Position numbers and translations under genes: made by a program. A model generated the notes under the pieces. That model was not told the origin of the DNA. It was given only the letters and a program-made list of their open reading frames with translations, and did no database searches. DNA of 64,000 nt from Chlorops oryzae (lineage: Eukaryota > Arthropoda > Insecta > Diptera > Chloropidae): the NCBI GenBank assembly GCA_020466095.1, contig CM035807.1:20559985-20623984 (forward strand), given 5' to 3'. This document shows positions 49,006-59,837 of the stretch, piece by piece (the first letter of the stretch is position 1; each line of letters opens with the position of its first letter).

Positions 49006-49738
49006 AGCATTCGGCAGATCCAAGCCCAAGTTTTAAACATTGCTTTAGTGAAAAAATTACAACGATTTCATCCCCGACCTCATAACTCTCCGCTCTCCGC
49101 CCTGCCAACATGTGTAAATGTTTTTTTTTTTTGTTTTTTACAAAATTCAACTGCAGACAAAACACGCTTCCCCAATGGATCACGCGATGAGAGTTTTGCC
49201 TCGAACAATGGAGCATTGCTATGCAACTTAAGGCTTATTTGCGATTAATTGCCAGCGCAAGTAAACATAAAATGTATTCCGATTTGCAACAATTGCCGTT
49301 GATTTCCGTTTAGTGCAACTTGCCGACGCGTTGGATGGCAAAAAATGCACACGATTCGTGTTAATTTGCTGCCTTTTTCCGTTGCGTTTTTCTTTCGCTT
49401 TAATTCAGCGCTCCATCATCGTGCATAATCGCTGGAATTGCCGGCGGTGTTGCCCGTAATTGCCGTTTCTCGTGAATGTTTCAGCTGCTTGTTTTTAACG
49501 ATTTAACATGAGAGCAAGTTGATTTTTCCATTTTTTTATTTTTTCTTATTTTGTTCTTTCATTAAAAACAATTTGTCAACATTTTCTGGACGGAATTTCG
49601 ATTTTAAAGAACGGGAATTCGTTGAATACGGCGAAAAATTCAAAACAAAATGATTCAAGTGAAAGGATAAGCCAAGGACCTACGAAGCAGTAAATGGGAG
49701 AAGAAATTTAAAACAATAGGTACCTATTGTGAGACCTC
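49006..49738. other. non-coding
   Basis: No supported gene; short frames only. Slightly less AT-rich between 49240 and 49480 (repeated attgccg words), which might be conserved non-coding DNA. Confidence 0.45.
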
Positions 49739-49872
49739 GTGGCTCTGGGATAGCGTAGAGGATGCGTGATAGTTCTTGATCCCGGGGTCCGAGGTTCAAT
49801 TCCCGACATAGCCGAAACGGAATGTAATGTTCCAAGCCTAGCACAGGTTTTACAAAAATCGCATGTTAGGTA
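49739..49872 (+). mobile_element. tRNA-derived SINE, 3'-truncated
   Basis: Reads tggctctgggatagcgtaga (A-box region), then gtccgaggttcaattcccg with a perfect B-box (49793-49803), then taatgttccaagcctagcac. It stops after aatcgcatgttagg, lacking the 3' 100 bp seen in the copies at 47593 and 55003. A cluster of TATCGATAG words follows (49885-49950). Confidence 0.85.
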
Positions 49873-50057
49873 GAGCTGGAGAACTATCGGTAGTTGAGAC
49901 TATCGATAGTCGATAGTCTGAAATATCGAAAGTATCGATAGTACTATCGGAAGATATATTTTAAAATTGATACTTATTTCATTGACAAATTGCTAGTGAT
50001 TTCAATCAAGCATGTTTGAACTGTCATCATTTGAAAGTTTTAAATTTAAAAGATTAA

Positions 50058-50212
50058 CCCTCTAATTCCTGGCTCCGTCTCTAGACGGAATTTTTTCGCA
50101 CAAATTACGAAAAAAAACTAATAATAATTATTTCAGATTCATGTTCTTCTACCCAAAATTAGTCATATCTGAACTTTTCATTGAAAAAAAAAAAAATTGT
50201 GGCATTAGAGGG
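50058..50212. mobile_element. piggyBac-type MITE in TTAA
   Basis: Flanked by TTAA (50054-50057, 50213-50216). Begins CCCTCTAAT and ends ATTAGAGGG, a 9-bp inverted repeat. 155 bp. The left 35 bp match the nested element at 13766. Confidence 0.87.
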
Positions 50213-50863
50213 TTAATGGTGGCCCTACATATATTTATTTTATAATTTGATAAAATACTGTTCTTAGGTATCCCTCCTCAGAAGCCGAATTTTAAAACCT
50301 TTCTTACTCAATTCTCCATACTTTGTAACCAGCACTGATGCTGAGCAGTATTTTGGTGACTCTCTTCCCTTGGATATTGAAAAAAATCCCTTCATTTCTG
50401 TTTTCTTTAGAAAAGTGATCAGTAAATATTTGAAGTGATTTTTGGTTAAAGGTAAAATCGAAAAAATCCCTCAAAACGGAAAAAATCCCTCGTTCTGACA
50501 TCAGTGCATAGAATAAAATGTTAGCATGACGCCTATAATTCTCATTTGGTTTGTAAAGTCACATAAGACTCGCAGAATTTCTGAAGATTATTCACGACAT
50601 GATGAAGCAAGAACGTGTGTAGGATTGTCTTATTTAACGGTTTTATCGGTTAGAGCTTCAGACCTATCGTTAATTAAAATAATCGATCACTTCATTAATC
50701 GATAATATGAATAAACGAAAGTTCAAAGAATGGATAATTCAAATAATCGGCCATTTAAATAATCGATTTTCCATAATCTATTATTAAAATAGTCGATAAT
50801 TTCAATAATCGATCATTTCAATATGTAATCGAATCGGCTCATCCCTAGAAAAAACCCAAATAA

Positions 50864-51137
50864 AGCCCGCATCCCACTATCTGCGCAATGCGCCGATTTT
50901 TGCCGTAATCAATGCGCCGATAGTGTGAACGAAATTTTTGGACTCTCATGATGACAAATGTGACCATCTGGAATGTTTTTTGTCTCAATTATGTTGCTCC
51001 GCGATATCTTCTCAACAATATGCGACTATAATGGGAGCCTCAACAGTGATTGTGGAAATTTTTGAAAACCGTGCCGATCTGGCCCGATAAAAATCAGCGC
51101 AGATTGTGTTACTTACGCAGATAGTGGGATCCGAGCT
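50864..51137. mobile_element. PIF/Harbinger-type MITE in TAA
   Basis: The left end agcccgcatcccactatctg and the complement of the right end agctcggatcccactatctg differ at 2 of 20 bases. Flanked by TAA on both sides (50861-50863, 51138-51140), a TWA-type 3-bp target. 274 bp, non-coding; gcgcc/gcgca words recur inside. Confidence 0.8.
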
Positions 51138-51302
51138 TAAGACTAGTAACAAAAACGAATTACATATCCGGAGAAATAGTGTCTATTCCATTCAAACGCA
51201 ATCAAGGTTCTTTAACAGAAAAAAGACGAGGTAATATTTTATGAATTCGAACCCAACCTTACCCATTTCTAGCACAATCATCACCATTGAAATTATTGAA
51301 AT

Positions 51303-51486
51303 CAGAGGGGCGGATTAAGACAATTTGTCGCCCGAAACAGTTCCCGACTTGCCACTTTAGACAGCAGCCTAATTTTCGCCTTTTCCGTTATTGATGCAGA
51401 TGCATTGACGGTCAGAATTTTCCGCCCCTAAAAATTTTTCGCTTTAGACAGCTGCCTATTTTTCCTGTTAGGTAAGACCGCCACTG
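51303..51486. mobile_element. hAT-type MITE with perfect 8-bp TSD
   Basis: Begins cagaggggcggattaagac; its complement begins cagtggcggtcttac. Flanked by ATTGAAAT on both sides (51295-51302, 51487-51494). 184 bp, with two cgctttagacagc-like words inside. It lies about 860 bp beyond the second Hmx stop. Confidence 0.85.
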
Positions 51487-51494
51487 ATTGAAAT

Positions 51495-52348
51495 ACATGA
51501 AATAAAAACTCCATAAGATTCTCTTCATGATTTTGGCTATTTATTATTTTTTGAGAATTTTTTTCCTTGATTAAGCTTAAATATTTTTATTATTTACACT
51601 AATTCGCTTAAAAGGAATTTTCAGAAACATTTTTTTTTTTTACAAAAAATAATTTTATACATAGACTTATTTTCTATTGCTAAATATGTGGGATCTTAGT
51701 GTATGTACAATGTTACTAAGAGAGCGTCGGATTAAGTATGAAGTAGATAGAAATTCGAAGGATATTTTTAGGATATTCGAGAGGTCGAAAAGTTGCGATG
51801 GAAACTTTAAAAAAAAAAACAATTTCTTAAATTTTTTTTTTTTTTTGGTTTGAGCAAAATTTTTGTGAAATAAAAAAGAAAAATTCTTTCGATCTTAAAA
51901 TCCATCTTCGTGTAGATTCGACTTTTGAGGTTTGGACAAAAGTATTTGTTTTTGTTGTTGTTGTTGGATACTAAGTCCTTTTGATCGAAGCTACAAAACA
52001 TACACAAGTGGAGCAAACAAAATGAAATCCTTAGCTATTTACATTTTAAAAGGAACAAACATTTTAATTTAACTACGAATTACAGTATCTCGCAAAATTA
52101 TTCGTACAAGCAGCTTAGAAGTACATTTTTTTGTTTCATTCATTTATTTCTAACGTACAAACACCTATCAAGTAAATATATGTATATTTATATTTATATG
52201 TATGTATATATGTACACAAAGTGTTGTGAATGTGAAACCAATATCGACAATTGCAAAAATTCGATTTCGCTTTTTGCCCAGCGCAAAATTCGTATTGGCG
52301 AGAAAAGCTCTTCGGATAGCAAGCGAGGACACACTGTATTTTGCACAT
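51495..52348 (-). other. Hmx 3' untranslated/downstream region
   Basis: AT-rich sequence after the second (TAA) stop. On the minus strand AATAAA occurs around 52142-52147, a possible polyadenylation signal about 200 bases past the TAA. No other gene is visible. The assignment as 3' UTR is inference. Confidence 0.4.
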
Positions 52349-52909
52349 TTAATAAGCTTTGTGGGTTATCGATTTCTCTTGACTGTTTGCATTCGGATCA
52401 CAGCTGGCGATTGAATGGTTAATGCTATCTTTGGCTTGCTGCTCGCGAGCATTCGATTTGACCAAACGCTCAGATGCGCTCTCCTTGGGCGGCGAGCGTG
52501 AAAACGGACGCGCAAAAGCGTTTCCAGCATTTTCCTGCGACTCATCATCGTTCTCGTCATCGTCGTCTTCGTTTGCCTCCACGTCCACGTCGATGGATGG
52601 CTCTTCGGGCTCCGTGTCGAAATTCACCAAAAACAATGAGGACGACGATGATGACGGCGCCGGTGGAGGTGGCGGCAGCTGGAGCTGTGACTGTGGCGGC
52701 GGCGGCTGCGGCGGCTGTGGCGAATGTAGAAGGAGATGTGTGTGCATAGCTGCTGCATTTGAATGTAATACCATTGGCAACGGAGCCACCATACTCAGAC
52801 CATTGTTGCCCGACGATGACGCCGTGGTGGATATCGGCGGCGGTGGTGGTGGTGCTATGCCAACGATACCACTACGCGATGAGGCGACCGCTGCCAAGCA
52901 CCCCACACC
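52349..52909 (-). CDS. candidate stop-readthrough extension of Hmx (186 codons)
   Basis: Directly after the Hmx TAG the same frame is open for 186 codons to TAA at 52351-52349. The first codons are GGT GTG GGG, with no ATG nearby, so this is not a good separate gene. Composition is clearly protein-like: Ala/Ser/Gly start, poly-Pro near residue 20, a PQPPQPPPPQ stretch near 65-73, PPPPPAPSSSSSS near 79-91, then an acidic block (FDTEPEEPSIDVDVEANEDD, followed by more Asp/Glu) and a basic Ser-rich tail. Runs of Ser, Asp and Glu use mixed synonymous codons, which argues for selection on protein. It could be translated by readthrough of TAG-G, or joined by alternative splicing; it could also be a recently lost C-terminus or, if the TAG is a sequencing error, simply the normal C-terminus. 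Confidence 0.6.
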   Translation of the reverse strand, partial: GVGCLAAVASSRSGIVGIAPPPPPPISTTASSSGNNGLSMVAPLPMVLHSNAAAMHTHLLLHSPQPPQPPPPQSQLQLPPPPPAPSSSSSSLFLVNFDTEPEEPSIDVDVEANEDDDDENDDESQENAGNAFARPFSRSPPKESASERLVKSNAREQQAKDSINHSIASCDPNANSQEKSITHKAY

Positions 52910-53767
<858 letters not shown>

Positions 53768-55002
53768 TTATTTTTTCGTGTCTGCAAACTGTTTATGTTA
53801 ATATAGATAGATAATCGTGTTTTTCTTATACATTTTTGAACGCTATTATTATGCAGCACCATAACACAGCTTGGGTACACTGTGAAAAATTCTCAGACCT
53901 AACTAAAAGGCTTAAAAAAATGAAGCAAAATAGAAAAGCCTTGATAAAATGGCCAGCTATTCAAATTGGACTGAAAGAAAAAAATCTAAATTTTAGCAGC
54001 ATTTTGATCACTCTCGATACACTGTGCTTAGCTCGCTTAGTCCTCGCAATTAACTTGAAAGGCATTCCGGTTAAATGTACGCTCGATTCAGTGACCCCGC
54101 TTAGAGCGCAGAATCTGTGAGAGGAACTCACTTCAAGTCCATTCGGTGAATGAATATGTAAGCAGTTAAGTATGTACATGAAAAAGAAAGTACTATTGTA
54201 TATAGGTATAGGTTTTATATACATACATATATACATATTTATGTGTATAGGTATACTTAAGTGTATGGACTTGTGTAGCTTTGTGAACTAATTGGGTGTG
54301 TATTTGTGTGTCTCGCTTTCGAGACTTTCGTTCTTAAGTAAAGTGGTGCAAAATGCAATTACGTTCACATACGTTTGTACATACGTATGTAAGTGTTTAT
54401 ACGCCCGCTTTGGGTTCCCTGTCTGTTTTGCCCACATTTAAAAAGCCCCGTGTGTTTGCACACACTTTAACGGTGGGCGGACGCATTTATTTTTGCTTTT
54501 CATTTGTTTCTTTCGCTGTTTGCAGTTAGAAACTGTTTCCATTGTCTGTAAGTGTGAGTATTAAATTACTTTCGAAAATGGTTGTTGGGGTTTTTTTTTT
54601 GTTATGAACCGTTTCATCCATTGGATTTATCAAATTTAAACAGTGATTTTCAGCTTAATGAGAGCGTAATTATCGAATAGTGAAAGGCTTGAATTCCATC
54701 AAATAATTTGGATTTATTTTTCCATTGAAAGAATTTCCGAAAGAAATTAATTTAAATTGTACATTCCTGCATAAAATGCTAATTTTTAACGGTTTCTCAG
54801 AAATTTTGAGTTTCATAGCACGAGATTTTAGATTAGCCCGCCGGAATGATTGCTTTTATTCATACGAATCCGTACATATTTTGATAAATGCTTTTCAATA
54901 GAACAGTTTAATGACAAAATTTAAAATTTCACAATTACAATTACAGTGGTCCGTCCGGTAAGTGTCGATTCTAAGAATTTCCAATAGTAATTCTATTCTA
55001 TA

Positions 55003-55603
55003 ATTAATTGTATGTTGCACTGGATGCCACTTAGGCTAATTGTTATACCACGAGGGGTTTTCTTTTGTTTGTGTGAGTGTATGTCTTCCCTGCAGGAAGC
55101 CTGTCGCCATATGGCCCCATGTCTATATTGACGTCAATATAGACAAGAGAACTAGTTCAACGTCAACAGTATTTATAGGCGGTGTCATTAAAGAAACAGT
55201 ACTGTCAAGAGGTATAGTTCATCTTTATTGACCATGTCAACAACGTGTCTCCTTATAAAGCGAAAGAGTCTACATAATAGTACCGACGTCAATAGTTCGT
55301 CAATATTTCTTCGGTCAATTGTTGACATACAATGCCCACTCAATGATAAAATGTCAATAAGCCAAAGCATTGCGGCGGGCATAACTCGTCAGTAGTGACG
55401 TTAACGCGGTCAGTAGAAAAAGAGTATAGATTCACTATTGACATTTTCTACAGGGTTATTATGTATTGTGCCCCTAAAATGCGATTTTTGAAAAATCTGT
55501 GCTAGGCCTAGAACATTACACTCCGTTTCGCCTTTGCCGGGAATCGAATCTCGGACCCCGGGATCAAGAACTATCACGCATCCTATCCGCTATCCCAGAG
55601 ACA
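55003..55603 (-). mobile_element. tRNA-derived SINE with 10-bp TSD, interrupted
   Basis: Flanked by CTATTCTATA (54993-55002 and 55604-55613). On minus it starts tgtctctgggatagcgg, has a B-box-like gagattcgattccc, and ends ..taagtggcatccagtgcaac. Removing the inserted element at 55088-55455 plus a TT gives 231 bp, close to the 245-bp copy at 47593. Confidence 0.88.
55088..55455. mobile_element. TIR element CCCTG(C/T)AG nested in the SINE
   Basis: Begins ccctgcaggaa; complement of the right end ccctgtagaaa. The uninterrupted SINE at 47593 shows that the site was gtatgtcttattatg, so the insertion duplicated TT. 368 bp, full of TTGAC/GTCAA words (about a dozen). It carries a perfect 24-bp palindrome at 55121-55144 (half-site gtctatattgac). 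Non-coding. Confidence 0.8.
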
Positions 55604-55667
55604 CTATTCTATAGTAAGAATAAAAAAAACAACATTTTTTCTATTTTATAATATGAATAACTGTATC

Positions 55668-56336
55668 TATACCCAACACACTCTTTGTCGAGGGTATATT
55701 GCGTTTGTGTGGTTGTGTGTAACACCCAGAACAAAATATATATAGAAATGATCAGCGTCACTAGGAGATTCGATTTAGCCATGTCCGTCTGTCTGTCTGT
55801 ATACAGTTTTCTTATCGAAGGAGTTGAGCTATTTTCATGAAATTCGGTATACGGGCTCACGATTTTTTAGGGGTCTTTTTTATTGAAAATCGCAAAAAAG
55901 TCTCTAAAACATATAATTTTTCAGACATTTTGATGAAATATTGTATTTAAACACACTTTAAATAAATAAATGTAACTTCAAAAATTTGAAAAGTGGGTGT
56001 GGCAGACGGGAGACGAAAAATGTCTCTAACACCTGAAATTTTGAAAGGGACTTGAACTAAAAATGGCAAATATGCTTCTTGTATAGTCATACGCATCATC
56101 TCCATGAAAATTTATTGATCCGTCAATTACAATTATTAAGGCCAGTGCTAGGGTCTGTGACAAAAATCTCAAAACTGCCCCAAAATCTGATTTTTTCAAG
56201 AATATGTATCAATGAATTTTAGATTTTCAGCTAATTTTTAAACTTCCGATTAAATATCCTAATATTGTAATAGTGGGCGTGGCAAAAGGCTGATTTTCAT
56301 AAAAAAAATTTGAACATAAATCGGCCCTTAATGGCC
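55668..56336 (+). mobile_element. INE-1/Helentron-like element (copy 2, 3' end not found)
   Basis: Matches copy 1 at 43545: tataccca..acactc, gagggtatattgcgtttgtg, gaaatgatcagcgtca, ccatgtccgtctgtctgtct, aagtgggtgtggc. It runs to taatggcctta, where a MITE interrupts it. No 3' hairpin is recognisable after the MITE. Confidence 0.75.
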
Positions 56337-57101
56337 TTACACAGAAAAACTGGCTACGGAAAATTCCAATTAATGGCGTTTGTTAAACTCGATTCATCGG
56401 TGTTTTTAATTGTCCCAATTAAAAATTTCAAACAAGCGACGAAGTTCGGGAAAAGTTCGTAATATTAAATTTTGAAGAAAAAAATTTGGTTGATTATTTT
56501 GTTGTATAAAATACCAAAAGTATTAACACTTAACAAAACATTTGATTGAAATTTTTGTTATATTGAACACCGAAGGTATTAACACTTAACAAACCGTTGT
56601 TTGATTGTTTTGTCATATCAAACAATGAAAGTATTAGTGCATATAAATATTTCTCTAAAATTCCCATTAGCTTTATGCGGACTTACACACAAGAAGAGAC
56701 AAAATAATCAAAAATTAGCTCACATATGTTTATGATGTTATAATGTATAATTATCTTCCGTAAACTGACTTTGCAGACTGAAGTTTTTGTTATGGAATAT
56801 GTAGATGAGGCTTTATTTCCTTTTTTATTTATTTAAAATATTTGGTTGATTTTTAATACCTTTGGTTGTTGATATTACAAATCGTTTGTTGAAATATTTC
56901 AATGAGTGTTAATACTTTTGGTTGTTGATATAACAAATTGTTTGTGGAAAATTTTTATTGAGTGTTAATACTTCGAGTAATTGTCCCAATTAAACGATTT
57001 GTTAATATAACAAAAAGTGTGATAGGCTGAGTTTTAACAACGAATTTGTTATATTGATTAAAAAATTGGTTGTATTTACGCACAAAAGTCTTTCTGTGTA
57101 A
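56337..57101. mobile_element. TIR element TTACACAGAAA, nested in INE-1-like copy 2
   Basis: Left end ttacacagaaaaac; complement of the right end ttacacagaaagac. 765 bp. Inside, words such as agtattaacacttaacaaa on the left recur inverted on the right (agtgttaatacttttggttg), giving long subterminal inverted repeats. No transposase. It interrupts the repeat at the word taatggcctta, which is continuous in copy 1 (44221-44231). Confidence 0.75.
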
Positions 57102-57785
57102 AGATCTCCCGAATACCTTGTCTTAATGATAGCGGTTGGTCTTTGGGCCTAATTCAAAAAAAATATTCAAACATAATATTGTCTGTGTCTTTTATATTAG
57201 CCTCAGTCCATGTGCTCACACCACGAAGGTATTCACTCCATTCGGGGTCACACTATCCAGACTTGACTGTATACAAAAAAACTAAAATCAATATTAAAAT
57301 TTTCTGTATTTTTCTTTTAAGCGCGAGATCAATATTCTGTGTGGGTCTAAGAAATCTCTAAAAGGCGACAAACCGAAAAAGTTTCGATCTGGGTGTCTCG
57401 CTATTTCTACTGTATGTTTTCGGAATCGTTGAAACCGAATTTGATACATTCATACAGACATACATAAAAATCTGTATCGGGTTTAGATTCTGTTATAGAC
57501 AAACATCGCTCGAGGATTCTTTTTGGAGATTTATAGGACTCAAACTCGGATTCGACGCCCCTGAAAATGTAGCGTAAGAATTATGGAGACTCCCATGTCA
57601 GATCGAATATTTTGTTTTGGTGGGGCTGTGTTATGGAGGAATTGAGAAACTCAGGAAAGATCTTGAATATGATTTCGAATCTTGAAAATATGATTAATTG
57701 ATTGCATGGTCTTCCTATTATATTGGATAAACTTATTCAATTCGACTCCATATGTTACAAGCCTAAACAAAACTTGAAAAAGCCA

Positions 57786-57995
57786 TATGGGCATTTCCAC
57801 ACGGACGTGACACTTACGTGAGTAGTTTGAAGTCCCCAATAGAATAATGCGGTACAAAATACTTTTGTTTCTAAATACTTTCGTGCGGCTTATGCGGACT
57901 TTTATTCAAAAGTTCGTTCTATGCAGATCTGAAAGAAAATCAGTCATATACGGACGCGACAGAAACGTTACTTTTTCAGGAAATGCCCAAATGCC
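57786..57995 (+). repeat. unclassified dispersed repeat, copy 1
   Basis: Shares with 59050-59370 the words gaataatgcggtaca/gaatgcggtaaatgg, aatactttcgtgc, gcggacttttat/gcgggtttttat, atgcagatc.gaaag and cgcgacagaaa/cgcgacaaaaa. The element type is not recognised. Confidence 0.6.
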
Positions 57996-59049
57996 TATTT
58001 TAAGGTGCTACCCTCAACACACCTTCAATATTTGAGAAGATTTCCCCCCACAATTTTCATTTCTAAAATCAAATAAAAACAAAATTCCCTCTCTATTTGG
58101 AAATTCATTTAATTCATTGCCGTCCTGTGCCGTCATGTAACTGCAAAAGAATGTAAGCCCATGCAATGCAGCACCAATTTACATGCACAAATTCAATTGC
58201 ACTCGAGGTGCTTAACGCAAGAGGCCAATTAAATAAGCTTAAACAGTTGTTAATGGACGAATTAGCAAAGACCCAACGACGACGATACGAAGGCGAAGCA
58301 AAATGACGAAAATCGTTTAAAGCCTCACGTAATATAATACCGAGAACAAATAGCAATTGCGATTAATTGAAAATAGCAAATTGCCACGAAAGCGATTAGG
58401 ATTTTAGTAATGCAGTCTCTATCAGGCGAGTGCTAGAGACGACAGTGTGCAAGAGAGAGCGAGAGAGAACGATAGTCGTGCAGTTAAATTCCAATACAGT
58501 CGACATCTTTGAAAGCTTTCGAAACGGAAAAGGAAAGGAGAAAAGCGAAATAAATTCTTAGAATGGAATGTTCGGAATGTTAAAGACGGTCTCAAATGCT
58601 GAACTACAAAGAACATCAGAATGTCTTGAAATACTTGAGGCTCTTATTGAATTAAGTCAAGGAGAATTGTAAATGCTTTGAGGTACCTACTGAGAAATTG
58701 AAACTATTTATTCCTTTTAATTTTTTAGCGGCATTCTTTTCAAAGTGACCATTCAAATGAAGGAGTTCACAAAAGAGAGCAATGTGTGACCATATAAAGG
58801 AAAAAGAGATTCTGATATAGATTTTCTCAGTATCAGGTAAGGAAGAATGTTTTACCAAGACCAAGAATAGTTGAAATAGAGAAGGGTCTGGGAAGGGTGG
58901 ATTAATTTTTGAAAGGTCTGTTCAAAATAATTTTTCTAAAAGCTCAGCTTTTTGAAAAAAATTAAATAGGGACCTTTATTTCTTACGGTCCCCGAAGGAT
59001 TTTTGAACCAAGGTGATCACCCCTATTCGGGGTTCACACTATTAAGACT

Positions 59050-59370
59050 CGACGTTAAAGGCCCGACTTCAAGAATGCGGTAAATGGTACTTTTTTTCCA
59101 ATACTTTCGTGCAGCTCAAGCGGGTTTTTATATTTCAATGCAGATCCGAAAGGCGTTCGAATACAGTCGAAACTCTCTATAACGAATTTCAATGGACCGG
59201 AGAAAAATTCGTTACAGGGAGAATCCTTTATAAGGAGAAAAGAAGGCAGTTAAAATGTAGCGAAAAGCCTTTCGAAGATTCTCTATAAAAGGAGATTCTT
59301 AATAGAGGAGGTTGTTAAAGAGAGTTTCGACTGAACGCGACAAAAAAGTTTCCTTTTCCAAAAATCCCAA
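59050..59370 (+). repeat. unclassified dispersed repeat, copy 2, interrupted
   Basis: Same repeat as 57786-57995, split by the pogo-like MITE at 59164-59333; the continuous version in copy 1 shows the pre-insertion order. Confidence 0.6.
59164..59333. mobile_element. pogo-like MITE
   Basis: Starts cagtcgaaactctctataac and ends ...agagagtttcgactg: a 13-bp perfect inverted repeat with the CAGTCGAAACTCTCTATAA-type end seen in pogo/Tigger elements. 170 bp. Flanks are TA at left and AA at right, so the expected TA duplication is only partly visible. Confidence 0.75.
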
Positions 59371-59727
59371 TAAAATCCTTTCCTATATTTAATTATTTAT
59401 CATATTTCACTTTCCTTCGCTAATACTCGAATGTCCCAATTACCCAATTAACTGTTATTTATTCCATCTATCGATACTATTTTCGGAACCCCCATTCCAA
59501 AGTGATTGAAAGCAACTATTTTTGTTCGATAACAAAAGATTTCCTTCGACAATACTAACCCAATTATGAAAAACAAAACAAAAAAAAAAAAACGAGTTCA
59601 TCAAGCTTATAAACTAAATTAGGTCAACAAAATTCATAAAATCCTTTTACTATATGAATACAACAAACAAGAACAGCAACAAAAAATATAAAAAGCCCGA
59701 AAAGTTGGGCGAGACACATTCACTTAC

Positions 59728-59837
59728 CATGCGTGGGACTATGGAAAGGCATACGTTGTGGCGCCCATGGCCAACCTGGCGGGCAAAGTGCTGCATAGCG
59801 ACCTGCCAACGCACCCCATTGTGAGATGAAACCCAAT
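59728..59837 (-). CDS. Hmx: Hmx upstream internal coding exon
   Basis: A 110-bp exon: acceptor ttaattacag before 59837 and donor G|gtaagtg at 59727-59721. Read in phase it is 1 + 36 codons + 1 base and encodes a stretch containing QWGALAGRYAALCPPGWPWA then QRMPFHSPTH. Its final G joins the AT that opens the homeobox exon to make GAT (Asp). Reading then continues through [16 protein letters not shown] into the Met of the homeobox ORF with no stop. The in-frame junction across a 6.0 kb intron and the Trp/Pro-rich protein-like content are the evidence. I infer rather than recall that this segment is conserved in HMX proteins. The upstream exon must end in a two-base partial codon; I could not find it. 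Confidence 0.85.

Noticed and set aside
49871..50850. One large hAT element from tagagctgg to catcccta
   Set aside because: The ends are only loosely similar and the 8-bp flanks (atgttagg, gaaaaaac) do not match.
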